Positions 11,022-24,800 of a stretch of DNA of 64,000 nucleotides are shown here, one piece after another. The translations under genes and the position numbers were made by a program. Location of the stretch: NCBI GenBank assembly GCA_001465935.1, contig LNKV01000031.1, positions 85,871 through 149,870 on the forward strand, read 5' to 3'. How positions within the stretch are numbered: the first letter of the stretch is position 1; every line of letters starts with the position of its first letter. This DNA is from Clarireedia homoeocarpa. Taxonomy: Eukaryota; Ascomycota; Leotiomycetes; Helotiales; Rutstroemiaceae. The notes beneath the pieces are model-generated. The model made no database searches and was not told where the DNA came from. It saw nothing but the letters and a program-made list of their open reading frames with translations.

Positions 11022-13806
11022 TCAACAAGTCCCCCCAGGAATCCGTGTCCCCAATTCACCCATTGCCTCAATTGCTCGCGTGATCTTTCTGTATCCCCAT
11101 TCAAAGCTGGGATACAGGAATAGTTTCTCCCACATGCTATAAATGCCAAGCTTGTTAATTTTGCAGAGCCGGCCATAAACAGAGAGCTCGTCGTAGGTCA
11201 TTCCCATATCAACCTCATCAGCTTGGACATATGTGTCGGTGAGCGGCTCCAGTTCTGCTGTGGGGGGTGCATCGAGGAACTCGTGAAGTAGACCCAACCC
11301 AAAGGTTTCTGGCTTTGAAGCCCACAGGATAAAACGCTTCAAATCTGTCTTGGAAATTCCTCCGATAGGGTTTATATCTGCGGAGCTGCAGTCTATTCAC
11401 AACTGCGAGTCAGTTTGGAGCACTACTAAATATTGAGGCTAGGCCACATCTGAATAGATTAATGTCCAAGAGATGCTTCCAGAACTTACCGTATTTCGTT
11501 AAATAACCTCGAAGAGACCTTGAAAAGTTAGCGAATAATATAATCTTGTAGCTAGTGGCTCAGATCAACCACATGGGAGTGCAGCAATAAAGGAAGATAA
11601 CAAGTCACATACTCATCCACATTAGCACTTCCAAGTACCAGTAACGATCCAGGAACTCCCTCGCGTCGACCACGAATTTGAGGGAGAAGCTGAGCGAACG
11701 TATATGCGTTAACCATTCGAAGACGAGCTTGGATGTTTTGTAACGCGAGATTGGAAGCTTTGGTGCCACCGTACATTTTGAACTTGGCTTCGAACCCGGT
11801 CGCCGATTGAAGGAGTGCTCTTTGGGCATCATAAACGGGGTCGATGTTGAAATCGGTGTGGTAGGCTCCGATAGCTTCTGCCAAATCTGCAGCTCGTTTG
11901 CGTGTTTGTGGTGACGAATGTGCCTCCATACCCCTACAGATACCACAGGTCAATGTTTACGTTTCGTAAGTTGCTTTCAATGGTATGCAAAATATGGTAC
12001 GAGATGAATGAGCACATACATGTAGGCTGTACAGAATATTCGATTGCAAATTTCCTTTTCAGAAATTGAATGTTAGCATTTGGGGTTTGAGGTTACGTGA
12101 TTTATGGGATATCGCCTGAGCGCTCGAGGATATCGAAGAATTTGCACATAGAAGATCTCTTCAGAAAGGAGACGACAATGAGTAATGTGTTTACCTTTGG
12201 GGATTCTGGAATCCAGGTGCTACCTGCCTCCTCACCACATATCGTATGCAGATCTTTCAGAACTTGGGGGTTAGTATTCGACTGGATGGCTTGATAGACT
12301 AGCCGAGTCATCGAGTGGATGATGATAGCAGTTGCACAAGAGTCGATACCGCCACTAAGAGGAAGAAAGTATCCAGCTTGCTTGGCTAAATAAAAAGGTT
12401 AGCGATGGACTCAGGCATAGCTAATCGAAGGACTAGATGTACTGACCCCGCCTTAAGTAGTCCCACAAGTAGCAAGCAGGACCAGTAGCAATTTCTTCTT
12501 CAGGTAAATGGTATACTGGATCTTTCGAGACTGTTGGATAAAGATTTAGGTCCATTCCATTCCTAGAGAGTGACATTTCCACCTCTATCCGGTCATACTT
12601 TGGCTGATCGCGAGCTTGCATTGCTCTGCTTTTCTGTTCCCGATAACTCCTTACTTCCTCCAAATCGATTATCGCACTGATCACTTCAACATCGTTCAAT
12701 GAGAATTGACTAGCTTGCGCAACAATTCTCCCATTCACGATGATCATAGCGCACCCATCGTAGTATAAACGGTCGCCATCGCAGCCTTGCTGATCTATTG
12801 AACATCTTCAGCCTTCTTAATTCCTGCAATGGATCCAGATCATGTATGACGCGAGAAGTGTCTGGTACTTACTAGCGTAGATGTAAATCCCACCACTTTT
12901 AAGCGTCGCAGATGTGATCAACTCAACTCTCGTGTGTAACTTTCTAAGCTCGTGATGACTTCCTGAGCTGTTGGTGAAAATCTCACAGCCATCCAAACCC
13001 ATCGCGATATGGGGAGCATTTGGGGTCTAATTATTGTCAGAATACGGATCCATAGAGAGATGACGCACGACCAAAGCTGCTCCTTGTAGAGAAACTGGAA
13101 ATATTGTTTCTTTGAAAGATGCAGAATTGCACACGCTGGTAGTGCTAGGACATAGAGAAATAGATGATGCAGCGATGAAAAGTTGGCCGATCTAGACGCC
13201 AAAACAAATAGCCGAAAAAATAAACTCAAACTTTTGTGATCTGTAAAACGTAGGAGAACCATGACTCACAAACAGCTCTTCACATGTCTCCGCGCCAAGG
13301 CAAGTATCTGTTGTGCTGAGAAGTGCATCTCCAATGGGAGCATGCTTTTGGCCCATGATCTTACTGATTGATCGTGGTAGGTAGAAGTTTTCTACTTCAC
13401 GGACTCCTTTCCAAGGCGTGAAATATCTCATCTCATACTAATTGCCATCATTTGCTAGGGACAACTTAGGTCTAATGAGTAGAATCTTCTTGTTGTAACA
13501 GATAAGCCGGCAATTGTACCTCACGTTCTTGTGCTTAACCGGCATACCAATATCCAGTAGGATATCTTGGCAATCTGGATGTTGGATGATTTCACTTAGG
13601 CTTTCCCAGCAATGCATACCGGTATCGCCCTCGAGAAAGTGGTCTAAGCAGCCATATCCACAAACTTCAAGTTCCGGTCCCACTCTCAACGTAGCTCCCT
13701 GAAGCTTAGCTTCACGAATACCCTCAAGAATCCGTTGCTGGTTGCCGATAAAGTCAAGTGCCCATTGGTTCAAGTTGCAAGTAGCAACTGTGATAAGATG
13801 ACCCAT
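11022..13806 (-). pseudogene. QNS1: glutamine-dependent NAD+ synthetase copy, broken
   Basis: Eight exons can be traced: 13806-13270, 13026-12873, 12794-12447, 12385-12195, 12054-12020, 11933-11613, 11518-11490 and 11392-11022, giving 661 codons in one frame. The enzyme makes NAD+ from deamido-NAD+, ATP and glutamine. The N-terminal nitrilase-type amidase domain is recognisable ([21 protein letters not shown], catalytic-Cys motif GAETCEELF), as is the synthetase P-loop (PLSGGIDSCAT) and late motifs ([19 protein letters not shown]). Two defects: a TAG at 13438-13440, codon 123, inside the conserved LANDGN(Y)REMRYFTPW motif and before the catalytic Cys; and a missing segment of roughly 55 residues, because YSMWEKL runs straight into [13 protein letters not shown] at about 11110. 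The usual NRHKM and SPDDNRFDLRP block is absent. Splice sites and frame are otherwise kept. This reads as a recently inactivated extra copy, the working gene presumably lying elsewhere. Confidence 0.8.
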
Positions 13807-14619
13807 GCTTGAAGTTTCTTTTGGCTGTCTGAGATGTCTGTGTTCGCTCGCTTCCTGGTAGGGATCCTGGATAGTCTTTTGTCGAATATGAATATCTTCC
13901 CACACCCCTACACATTCAGGGGTTTAGCGAATGCTACCAGTTGCAGCCTCCACCATTTCACCAACCGTCCACGCCAGCCACACCCGCCATGTCACCTCAT
14001 CGTGCCTATGCCTATGACAATGATGTCCCCCCATTCCCAATCAAAGTATTTCCACAAGCCAAGTGGAACCATGTAGAGAAAGAAAGCTTATTTGAATTGA
14101 CAATTGCGAGTTACATAACAACCTACCTATGGAATATCAATCGATTATATTAGAATAAGCAAGATTGCATTTCAATATGAATAAAGTGGCAGAGTTGTCT
14201 CTAACGTACTGTACTTGGTGTTTGGAATATTTATTGATTTAACGCCTTGACTGCCATGCGCAACTTTCCCGCCTTATTTTTTTTATGCGGCCGCGAGTAA
14301 TTGGCAGTTAAGGGGATGGATTGGTTGATTGATTACGAACTTGCCATAGAAGAAGATCATGTATGTATGTGGTGGTTCATTCATTCTGAATTTGTGATCG
14401 ATCATTCCAATTCTGTGACTTATGTGGCGGTGGAGAGAACCAAAAGAAGGAAATAGATAATCTACAGAAAAAATTTACAAATCCCGTCCGTTTTTCATGC
14501 ATCGACATCGGCTCATCCCATCTCATCTTATATCATTTCCACCCATCAATGTTATTTCATCTCATCTCATCTCAATCATGCCACCAAACATTACAAACAA
14601 TATAATACAGAACTCGCTC
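13807..14619. other. intergenic
   Basis: Holds the promoter side of the NAD+ synthetase copy and the 3' flank of SEC16 (both on the minus strand). No gene or strong signal seen. A NotI-type GCGGCCGC site and T-rich run near 14278-14296 are incidental. Confidence 0.5.
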
Positions 14620-17600
14620 TCACGAACCTCCACCAGCCGCCTTTTCCCCCATAACATCAATATAACCTCTCCCCGTTTTCTTCTTCCTCCCGGCCGTGCT
14701 CTTCCTCCCCCCCGCACTAGGCGGTCCCAATAAATCATCAATACTACTCGCGTTACTCATACTGGTTGTAGGACGACTAGGTGGCGCACTGCGCATTGAG
14801 CCATTTGACTGTGACCGAGCCATCATAGGCGGCGCCATCAATCCACCTGCACCCGCACCCGCAGCGTCCCCATCCCCACCAAGACTGCCTAGATCCGAGC
14901 TTCCACTTGCGGCTCGTTGCGGCGGCGCGCTAGCTGCACTTACGCTCCGAGGTATACTAGCTGGGGGACCGAGACTAGGCGGTCCGCTGGCGGTACGTGG
15001 AGGACCGGCTGCACGCGGTGGAGGAGGTGTTGCAGAAGGCGTAGGGGTGTTATCTGCTCCTGCCTTTTTGTTGACCCAGCGTTTGATTTCTGGGTCGTAG
15101 ACAAAACTGGATTCTTCACCCAATTTAGCTCGGATGGGCTTATTGGGTTGCGACGAATCGACTGAAGCAGCGTCTTTTTTACCACCACCAAACCAACCAC
15201 CAAGTCCCCAGCCTTTCTTTTGTGGGGCTGCTGGTTTTTTATCTCTTTTGGCTGTAATTGGTTAGTGCATGCAACATTGGTGGAATAAGGTATTACTTAC
15301 CATCTTCCTCGGCAGCTTTCCGGAAAGCTTCGTCTGCTTCACGATCCTTTTCAGCTTTGGTCTTTTCTCTTGGCTGCGTTGAGGCCTTGAGAGCTGGAAT
15401 ATCGTCATCGTCATCATCCATGAAACTTTTCTTCTTCGGCTTTGTATCAATAGGTGAATCTGGCTCTTCCATGGAACTTGGCTGATATGAAGGGGGCTCA
15501 TAGCCACTGCCCATGGATGGTGGTTCATATGAACTACTGGTCGGTGGCTCGTAGCTGTTTGACGGTTGAGATTCATAGCCATTCATGGAAGGTTGATACT
15601 GGAGACCATCGAAGCTATTCATGGGTTGTGGTGAATCAAAGCTGGGTTGAGTCTCATGGGCAGAGGAAACCATTTGAGGAGTGTATGGAGAGCCACTACC
15701 CATATATGGACTGTAACTAGCACTTTTGGGGGTATAAATTGGAGTTTGCTGAAGCTGCTGAGATGATGGTCGATACTCAGAAGACTGAGATGCCTGTCGT
15801 TGTGGCTCGTATGGTCCACGTCGATATTCGCTAGAGGACCTTCCTTCAAACGAAGCTCGAGGTTGAGGGCCATGTGAGGAACTAGGGGGTTCATGTGAGG
15901 GAGGTGATGTGTAGGTGGCACCTGGTGCATAGCGCGAAGGGGTCTTATTTGGTTGTGTCGCAGGCATAACCCCATTGATTCCAAGGCCGCCGTTGTACGA
16001 ACCATAGATATCAGCAACAGAGGGAGATCGACTGATTGTGGGGGTACCACCAGCGATACGTGCAAAAGGGCCAACATCGTTAGCGCTGCCTGCGACCGAA
16101 GCAGCATCATTAGTGTCTTGATCATCACCGGCAACGAATTTGTTAAACGTTGCCCAAACAGATCCAGAAACTTTGTCAATGCTAGGCTTCGAAATCCAAG
16201 ATCCGTTTTCGTCTTTTGGTGATTGTTTGAGTCGTTTGCTAAGATCATCAAGACACGAAACCAACTGAGCGTGATGATATGGTGACCTTCTTGTTTGCGA
16301 GGTCATTGAAGTCGCAATGTTTTCGCAGTATTGCAATGCCTTCTCTCGATGTCCATACTCTGCAAGAACCATAGCATGATGCAGTTTGTACACTGCCAAA
16401 TGAGGGCTAGAAATTGTGATACTCGAAGTGCTGGATAGGGACAAGCCATACTCGTAAACTTCACTGAGCAATACTGGCTCTAGTTCTCTGTCGAAGTCAA
16501 ATGGTTGCCTCAAATGATCGGATCCTACAAGAACCATATTTGATTGGGGATCATCAATTCCACCAAACACAGAAGAACTTCTTGCAAACAAGAAACAAAT
16601 GTGCGCCGCTTCGGCTCGTCCATATCCGGAGAGAAGTTTTCCTAACGCGGTCAAAGCTTGACTATCGTCAACACTTCGGTTGCTTAATACAAGACCAAGG
16701 GTCTCACGCCATCTGTCGAGACCTTCCAGAGCATCCTTTGAAGGGCCCATGGTCGAGGTTGACGTGCTGACCATCTGGAAGCCGGCACGGGCGGAAGGTG
16801 GCACAAGCTCATCAATGCTCTCTTCGAAATTGCCTGCAAAGATCTCGTACAAAGCAGCAAGTGGTTCTGTGTTGTCACCCACATTCTTGACTTCCTTTTG
16901 TACAAATTCCTGGCAGACTTGCTTGTAAAGCTCTTTCGATACTGTATTCGAGATCAACATCGCATGAGCCCAAAGCCGTTTATCGACAGCTTCCCACACA
17001 GCCTTCTCGCGCTCACCCCGTAACAAGTGTCGTCGCATTTGGTCGACAGCTGCCGGGTCTACTGGGTCTGCTTTTGTCATTGTGGACGCGGACTGAGATA
17101 TCCCAGTTAGATCTGCGCCGGTTGCATACAAGGGAGTTTCTTGGCCCACTTCGTCCTCAATGCCTGGTGACAAGATAGACCTAACGGCTTTATCAACAAC
17201 AGGATTACCTTCAAGAACTCCGTCATTGTCAATGAAAACTTGCAAAATTTTCCAGAGAAGAAGGCGTTCTTCGGTGCGTTTGTCCTCGTGAGATAGGACT
17301 GACACGTTCCTCAGATAAGATGCATTCTGCTCAAGCAACTCAATACCCGAAGCTAACCAGGCAATGACTTCTTTCTTTTTCCCTTTGCCTTTCAATGGAC
17401 CGGGGAAACTTGTTAACCTGTTTTCAAGAGGATCGAGATCTTTAATGTTTCGATTCTTTACCTCGCCAGGACTACGTATGACCATAGGTGTAGTAGAACT
17501 AATGCCATACCGAGGAATATCTTTGGGGAATGTAGTCACCATAGTACCGCCAACACCCCATGCGAAAACTGGACAGCCTTTCCATCTCTGCAGAGGATCA

Positions 17601-20600
17601 TGCTCACGCCCATCTGAAGGAGCAACATAGTCAACATTGGATGGTGCTCTAGGACGCCCTGGTGCCATGAATGTGGGCACCGATGCAAAAGACTCAACGT
17701 TACGAGGAGACAATGCCTCAATGGAAGCAGGACGGTGATAGGGTTCCGCACTGTTCATCTCAAGCCGAGGACCACCAAAAACCCTTCCAGGAGACTGTGT
17801 GTGTGACCTTGGAGGTGGAACAAAGCCCTGGCTGGGACTCAGATTTGTAGACGAAGGCTGAGGAGTGTAATGTGACGTGGACGCCCTTTTCGGCGGTGAC
17901 CGCCCCATACGAGTTGCGATGCTCGAACTTGGCGGAGGTGTCTGAGATACAGGTCTAGTTCCTTGTGAGGGTGATGCAAACATCTTCGGTTGCTCAGTGT
18001 AGATAGGCGTCTGTGGTGGATAATTGCTCTCTGTTTCATCTACTTCCCTGGTTGGTGGCAATGTATTTGTCCTAAGATTACTTTCATAACCAGATGAGCT
18101 TCGCCGGTCGTAGCTTGTGACCTCACCATTTGACCGACTTGAACGACCATCTTGACTTTTCTCAAAATGTGCCAACGGACTCGATGTCCGAGGAAGATGA
18201 GGTAAGATCGATTGGGGAGGAGATTGGAGCATGGCTGATTGGGGAGCATACTGTGCTCGTGATTGAGGAGGGGCAGGTGAGTATCGGCCTTGTGCTGAAG
18301 GAGGAGGGGCGCTTTGGGATTGATGTATCGGGGGTGGAACTGGCGAATAACGCGAGGTGATGACAGGCGGTACAACAGGCTGCCCCACTGAAGGTATGGC
18401 AGCATAAGGACTCACGCGATCTGGAGAAATAAGTCCCTGAACCATTGGTGGGGACTGCATTGGCGGTTGAAGACCAGATGGTTGGTGTACAGGGGCGACC
18501 TGATGAATAGGCGTTGTTTGTGTTTGAATACCAGGAGCGGGGGTATAGTTCTGATGCCCAGCATCGACTGAAGAGTTATACATCGACTGGGTCGAAATAG
18601 CGGTAGTAGAATGTCGAGTGGCAGGTTTGGGTCGAGAAAGAATTGGGAGATCTTCGAAGAAACCACTTCCTCCCGAAGACTTTTGCTTAGGTGCGGACGA
18701 TCCTGATGCGGGCGTAGTCGTAGCAGCTTGTACTTGCGGTAATGACTGGTCAGTAGTTTGCGGTGTACCAGATGTTCGTGGGGGGGCTGTGAAGCTTGCA
18801 TTCATGCTACTTGCTCTAGGTGGTGCCGTGTTGATTGGAGGCGCTGAGGCATTATATCCACGATTCAATTGATTTGTGCTTACCCTTTTACGTGGCTTTA
18901 CAACTTCCATTGGCAGGTCGTAAGGTGATGCATAACCACCTTTAGATTTGTCTGCGAAGCTTTGAGCCTTAGGCAAATCGGGGCGTTGCTGTTGGGGTTG
19001 CTGTCCCGGATAACTACCCATAGGGGGAGTTGCTACATATGGAGATGCGTTTGTTGAGGAGGTAGCAGATTTGGAAAAGTCTGTTAAGAGCGGTGCTGCC
19101 GGTGCATATGAATTGCTACTCTGGAGAGGAGTTGTAGCTGCTTGAACTGCTCCGGCTGGGAGGTAGCGGTTGCTACTACTACTTGGTCGTCCTTGATTCG
19201 CAGCCACGTGACCATTTTGAGTTGGGACAGAGGTAGCACTTATAGGATGAGGAATATCATTAGAATCCTCGTTGTCATCCAGGAACCCTTCGTCGTCACT
19301 TCCAAAGAAAGCAGCTGGGTCAACAGCTTTACCATTATCCTCTTCATCGTCTGGCAACAGCTCATCATCGTCATCTAAGAATTCATCTTCTGCCAATGCG
19401 GCTTTCCACTTTTCTGCTAAATCGACCTCATTCGAATCACCGTTATCCGATTCTGCCAATGCGGCTTTCCACTTTTCTGCTATATCGACCTCATTCGAAT
19501 CACCGTTATCCGTGCTTGTTCCAAAAGGAAATTCTGTTTCCGAATCCTCAAACGTTCCTTCCAAAGTATTCTTCAGGGGTTCCTTGACATCCAAGGAAGA
19601 ATCAGACAATTCTTGATGGTTATTGGTCTCTTCCTGGATTGGTGAGTCGATAGTTTGATTGTGAGACTCGAATTGTAATGAATTCATGACTTGCATGGTG
19701 GACTTTCGTTCAATGGCAGGTTTGTCGGAATCATGAATTTGATCAGATGAAGTATCTTGGGCAAAAAAGTCTTCTTCATCGGCAGGCCCTTCGTCGGAGA
19801 AGAGGCTATCGCGCGAAAGCTGAGCCTCATCGTTTGATTGAACAAGAGGAATCCCTTCCTCAAATCGTGCGCGCGACTCCTCCTCCCCTTCATGCTCAAC
19901 TTCACCACCGTAAGATTGCCCATACCCTGCAGGATTCTCATCATGAGCATTTTCAGAGTTCTGGACGTCCGCAAACTTGTTTGCTCCAGATGCCTGTTCC
20001 GTAAAGAAGTCTGCTTCATCATTATGAGTGTCTTCAGAAAATAGATCACGCGGCGACTGCTCCACCTCATTCATGATGTCTTCGGCTTGAGAATGAGGAA
20101 TGCTTCGAGTGTACTGGTTTTGATGTTCGCTCGCAGGAGGCACTGCAGGAAATGAGTTTGTGCGATCAGTTTTGGGCATCATCTTGAATGGGTCAGTATC
20201 AGTTCTAGATAAATTCCATTCTGAATCTACATCGTCCTCCTCGCCCCAATTTACATCGTGCGACACAGTTCTTGCGAATGATGACGTGCTGACATGTTTG
20301 CTTTCTTTCGTAGGACCTGATGTCGGAAACTCCGCTTTGCCTTCCTCTCCAACAGTTGCTTCAGGTGCGTTGCTGTGGGATGGACTCTCATCCATTTCCA
20401 CCCCTCCGGGGCTTCTCAAAGATGATTCGAGCGCATTTCGTAAACCGGGTAATTCTGGGTGGTCGCTGTTATCCTCAATAGAGTCCTCGGCGTCTGCGTC
20501 CAAGCTCTCTGTTCCACCTTCTACCTCTTCCCTTTCCTCTTCATGAATATGGTCGTCCGCTTCGGTGGCTGCATGATTTGGAGACTCGGGGGCAGGTACC

Positions 20601-20713
20601 GATTCCTCACTCGCGTTTGGTTCCGGTTCCGCGCTTGGTTTCGCAGCAATCAGGTCTTCAGTATTGGGCATTAGAGCCGGATTCCATGATGAGTTTTCGG
20701 ATTGGGATGTCAT
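14620..20713 (-). CDS. SEC16: COPII coat assembly protein Sec16
   Basis: Two exons, 20713-15301 and 15251-14620, with a 49-bp intron (GTAAGT ... TTACAG), product 2014 aa. Sec16 organises ER exit sites and scaffolds COPII coat proteins on the ER membrane. The N-terminal ~450 residues are very acidic, followed by a long Pro/Ser/Gln-rich disordered part. The central conserved domain begins near residue 1045 (GCPVFAWGVGGTMVTTFPKD, PRYGISSTTPMV) and runs into the alpha-solenoid ACE1-like segment (LLRGEREKAVWEAVDKRLWA, HAMLISNTVSKELYKQVCQE). After another disordered segment with many YEPP/PSS repeats there is the conserved C-terminal block (KKGWGLGGWFGG, SSFVYDPEIKRWVNKKAG). The length matches filamentous fungal Sec16. 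A 63-bp tandem duplication lies in the N-terminal region. It is transcribed divergently from NEO1. Confidence 0.95.
19388..19511 (-). repeat. 63-bp tandem duplication inside SEC16
   Basis: Two nearly identical direct copies encode NGDSNEVDIAEKWKAALAES and NGDSNEVDLAEKWKAALAED, a 21-residue period. The repeated AEKWKAALAE is an acidic/aromatic short helix-like motif next to the acidic DEFLDDDDELL stretch. The frame is kept. Confidence 0.9.
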
Positions 20714-21808
20714 TGCGATTCTTTTGGTGTCTTCGACAAAGGATTGAAAGACTTTCGAGAAAGGAAATTAGTAAACGCATACAATCATTTGCACGACGGC
20801 GCCGCCTCATATGGTGTGTGATCCAAGTATACATATGTAGACATGTAGCAAGAATTAATCGATGCACGGGACGGACGGACTTACTTATACTGTATAATAC
20901 AAGGCGAGTTTCCTATCCGCTAAAAGAACAAAATATAAATTAAAAGAACGAGGTTGATGATCTGAAGTGAAATTTATTCATAACTACAGTTTCTGCTCTT
21001 GAACATCGATGGATGAATAACCGGAGAAGCGAAAGGCAGCGGACGAGGAGAATTTGCGGGTGACGGTTCCAAATTCCGTGTTCGTATCTAATCAAAAATC
21101 CATGCAAGTACAGCACTTTCTTCTGCGCTCGAGTCCTCGGGTGTTTCTTATGTGGAGGGAAGAAAAGAGACGGGTCGATACATTTGATAAATTTGATGAT
21201 GTGAGGGCCTTGGAGTGCAGGAGACCTGGCTTCTGAGGCTGAGATAAGAGGCTGAGAGGCTAACGGAGAAGGCTAGCGGCCGGATTCTTCCAAGTCCGCG
21301 ATAAGGTTAAGGCGGGAATAAGGCTAAAAAGAGTGGCTGAAAGGAGTGGCTGAAAGAATAGAGAAGTGGCAAGGCCAGCTATTTGCGGAGGATGAGGTGA
21401 CGAATTGTCAGCGCAGAGAATGGAGAGAATTAATTGAATGAAAAATATTCTATAAAATACACAGTAGCGGACAGCAAACGGCGCACGGAGGACGGAAGCG
21501 CATTAATTATGTCGTGGTTGTGATTGTGGCTGAGACCGAGGAGGATAAGCAAGCGACGAATACAATAACCTATTTACGGAAGCACTGTGGTAAGGTAATT
21601 GTTTTAGTAACGGCAACAGCAACGGCAACGGCAACGGCAACGGCAACTTGACCTTTCCAAAATATAGGAGCAATACTGTGTACAATACGAAGTTCTTCTC
21701 TCCAGCCTCCAATCCCTCGCGCAGTACCACGACCACAAACCCCAAACCACATACTCTTCCGCCCGCTCCACTATCGAGAAACATAAGCACCCACCGCATC
21801 CATGAGTT
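20714..21808. other. divergent promoter region SEC16 / NEO1
   Basis: About 1.1 kb between the two start codons. It contains imperfect short repeats near 21230-21360 (AGAGGCTGAG and AGTGGCTGAA words) and a hexamer repeat just upstream of NEO1. No coding gene supported. Confidence 0.55.
21609..21648. repeat. CAACGG hexamer microsatellite
   Basis: About six and a half units of CAACGG (one CAACAG variant), 160-200 bp upstream of the NEO1 start codon. Confidence 0.85.
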
Positions 21809-24800
21809 ATGTCTTCAAGTGGTGCATATCATCAACCAAACCCACCAGATTCTCCTGTGGATGATCCCGACTCTGACCTTGAGCTGGACTTGCAGGAATT
21901 AGACCCAATAACCACCTCCGACTCCAAATCACACAATTCATCATCACGCAACCACCAAATTACTCGAGAAGAACGAAGAGGGCCACATATACCCTTAAGA
22001 AATCTGCGTATGGGTGGTTTGCGAAATATCGGAAGGAATAGAGGTTATGGAGACTTGGGCAGAAATAGGGATGCGGATACTGACGAGGATCGCCAAGGCT
22101 TACTGAATGACGACCACAGAGGGAATAATATGGAGAGAACATCAGGAGGAAGTTCGAATGCTGCCGATGATGATGCGCCTTTATTGTCCGGTGATGGTAG
22201 CGGAGGTTCGAGTTCACGACGGCGACGAAGATCAAGCTTCAATAAGGCTACGAATATCGGATCTCAGCTGCGATTACCCAATTTCTTGTCCGGAAATAAA
22301 AACAACACCACGCAACCAGTGGAAGATGAGGGAGACGAACAAGAGGAAGACCATGATCCAGCTTCGTCACGAACGGTAGCTGTCGGCGCCACGCAAACCT
22401 CTCGATTCCCTCCAAATGCTGTCTCAAATGCGAAATACACTGCAATCAGCTTTTTACCACGAACACTGTATAACGAATTTTCTTTCTTCTTCAACATGTA
22501 TTTTTTACTCGTGGCACTCTCGCAAGCGATACCCCCGTTACGCATTGGATATTTATCAACATATATCGTACCTTTAGTATTTGTCTTAGCAATCACATTA
22601 GGAAAGGAGGCATTTGATGATATTGGAAGAAGGAGAAGGGATGCGGAAGCCAACTCGGAGGGATATACCGTTTTATGTTTTGACAAGCCGTCCGTCAGTG
22701 ATGCTGCCAGATACCGTACAAAGAAGAACCTTATGTCGAAAGGAACATCGAAGAACAGGCGGTCTCTGGTTGAGCCTGATCGATTGTCAGATATTCAGGA
22801 AGAGGAGGAGAGTGCCGAGAGCCAAGGGAGAGATGTACCAACCTCCACCGTTCGCGAAGTAATTCGGAAATCCCGAGACCTGAAAGTTGGAGATGTTCTG
22901 AAACTGGGGAAGGATCAGAGAGTACCTGCAGATGTCGTCATTTTGAAAAGTACTGCTCACGAATCCGCTTCTGCTGTATCACCGGAACCTGTTGTGACCG
23001 CTTCTGCAATGGCCACTGAATCGTTACTGGTAGACACGATATCTGATTCTCCAATCGATCTATCCTCCAATACCATCGCTGAAGCTCATCAATCCACTTC
23101 GGAACTCGGAAATACACCATCGGCGGATGCTAGTGGCGTCGGGGAGACTTTCATTAGGACGGACCAACTTGATGGTGAAACGGACTGGAAATTAAGGTTA
23201 GGATCGCCTCTGACACAATCTCTCGAGACATCTGAGTTTGTACGGCTTCGTGTTGTGGCTGGAAAGCCGGATAAGAAGGTCAACGAATTCATCGGTACTG
23301 TCAAACTTCTACCGAAAGGAAGAACTGGGTACGACCCGCACGTCCCCAAGGGTAAAGGGAAAGCAGTTAATCTAGACGAAGGAAACGGTGGAGAATCAGC
23401 GCCCTTGACCATTGATAACACGGCCTGGGCAAACACGGTTCTTGCTTCAAATGCTACCACTTTAGCCGTGATAGTCTACACTGGGCCTCAGACTCGTTCG
23501 TCGCTATCAACTTCGCCTTCTCGGTCGAAGACAGGCTTATTGGAATTCGAGATCAACTCCCTTACAAAGATTCTTTGCGCATTGACATTAACTTTATCTA
23601 TCGTTCTTGTGGCTTTAGAAGGTTTCGAGCATGTAGAAGGCGTGAAATGGTATGTCAAGATCATGCGATTCTTGGTTCTATTCTCCACCATTGTCCCCAT
23701 CAGTCTCCGTGTTAATCTGGATATGGGGAAGAGCGTTTATTCTTGGTTTATTCAAAAAGACCCCGGAATTGAGGGCGCTGTTGTGCGAACAAGTACTATT
23801 CCTGAGGAACTTGGCAGGATCGAATATCTGCTAAGTGATAAAACTGGGACCTTGACACAAAACGAGATGGAAATGAAAAAGATCCACGTTGGAACTGTGT
23901 CATATGCCAACGAAGCCATGGACGAAGTTGCTACATACGTTAGACAGGGATTCTCTCTCCCTGCCTCGAGTGATGGCAATCAATCCGCGACACTTGTAAC
24001 GCCTTCCTCAGTCGCATTAACCACTTCTACAGCTACTCGGACTCGAAGGGAAATCGGATCACGTGTACGTGATGTAGTTCTCGCCCTTGCCCTGTGCCAC
24101 AATGTTACTCCTACTGTCGAAGAAGAAAATGGTCAAAGCATAACCTCCTATCAAGCCTCATCTCCAGACGAGATTGCCATTGTGAAATGGACAGAAGCTG
24201 TAGGTCTTCGATTGATTCATCGTGATCGAAAAGGCATGCTTTTACAATCGGTTGATACTGGTCGACCCGTCGTCCGCGTTCGCATCCTCGAAATCTTCCC
24301 TTTTACCTCAGAAGGTAAACGCATGGGAATTATCGTGCAATTTATGGATGGTACAGAAACCTCAAGCGCCAGGCTTGACGCTGGAGAAATTTGGTTTTAT
24401 CAAAAGGGAGCTGACACTGTCATGACTTCTATCGTTGCCTCGAACGATTGGCTAGACGAAGAGACGGCTAACATGGCTCGTGAAGGGCTTCGAACTCTTG
24501 TTGTTGGACGAAAGCGATTATCAGTTCAACACTATCAGGAATTTACCTCCAGCTACAAAGAGGTGTCAGTCTCCATCAATAACCGTGATGCAGGCATGGC
24601 TCGTGTGGTATCACATTATCTGGAAAAGGATCTCGAACTCTTAGGCGTTACCGGTGTTGAAGATAAGCTTCAGCGCGATGTCAAACCTTCGCTTGAACTG
24701 CTACGAAATGCTGGGATCAAGATTTGGATGTTGACTGGTGATAAAGTCGAGACTGCTCGATGTGTTGCTGTCAGTGCTAAACTAGTTGCTCGCGGTCAAT

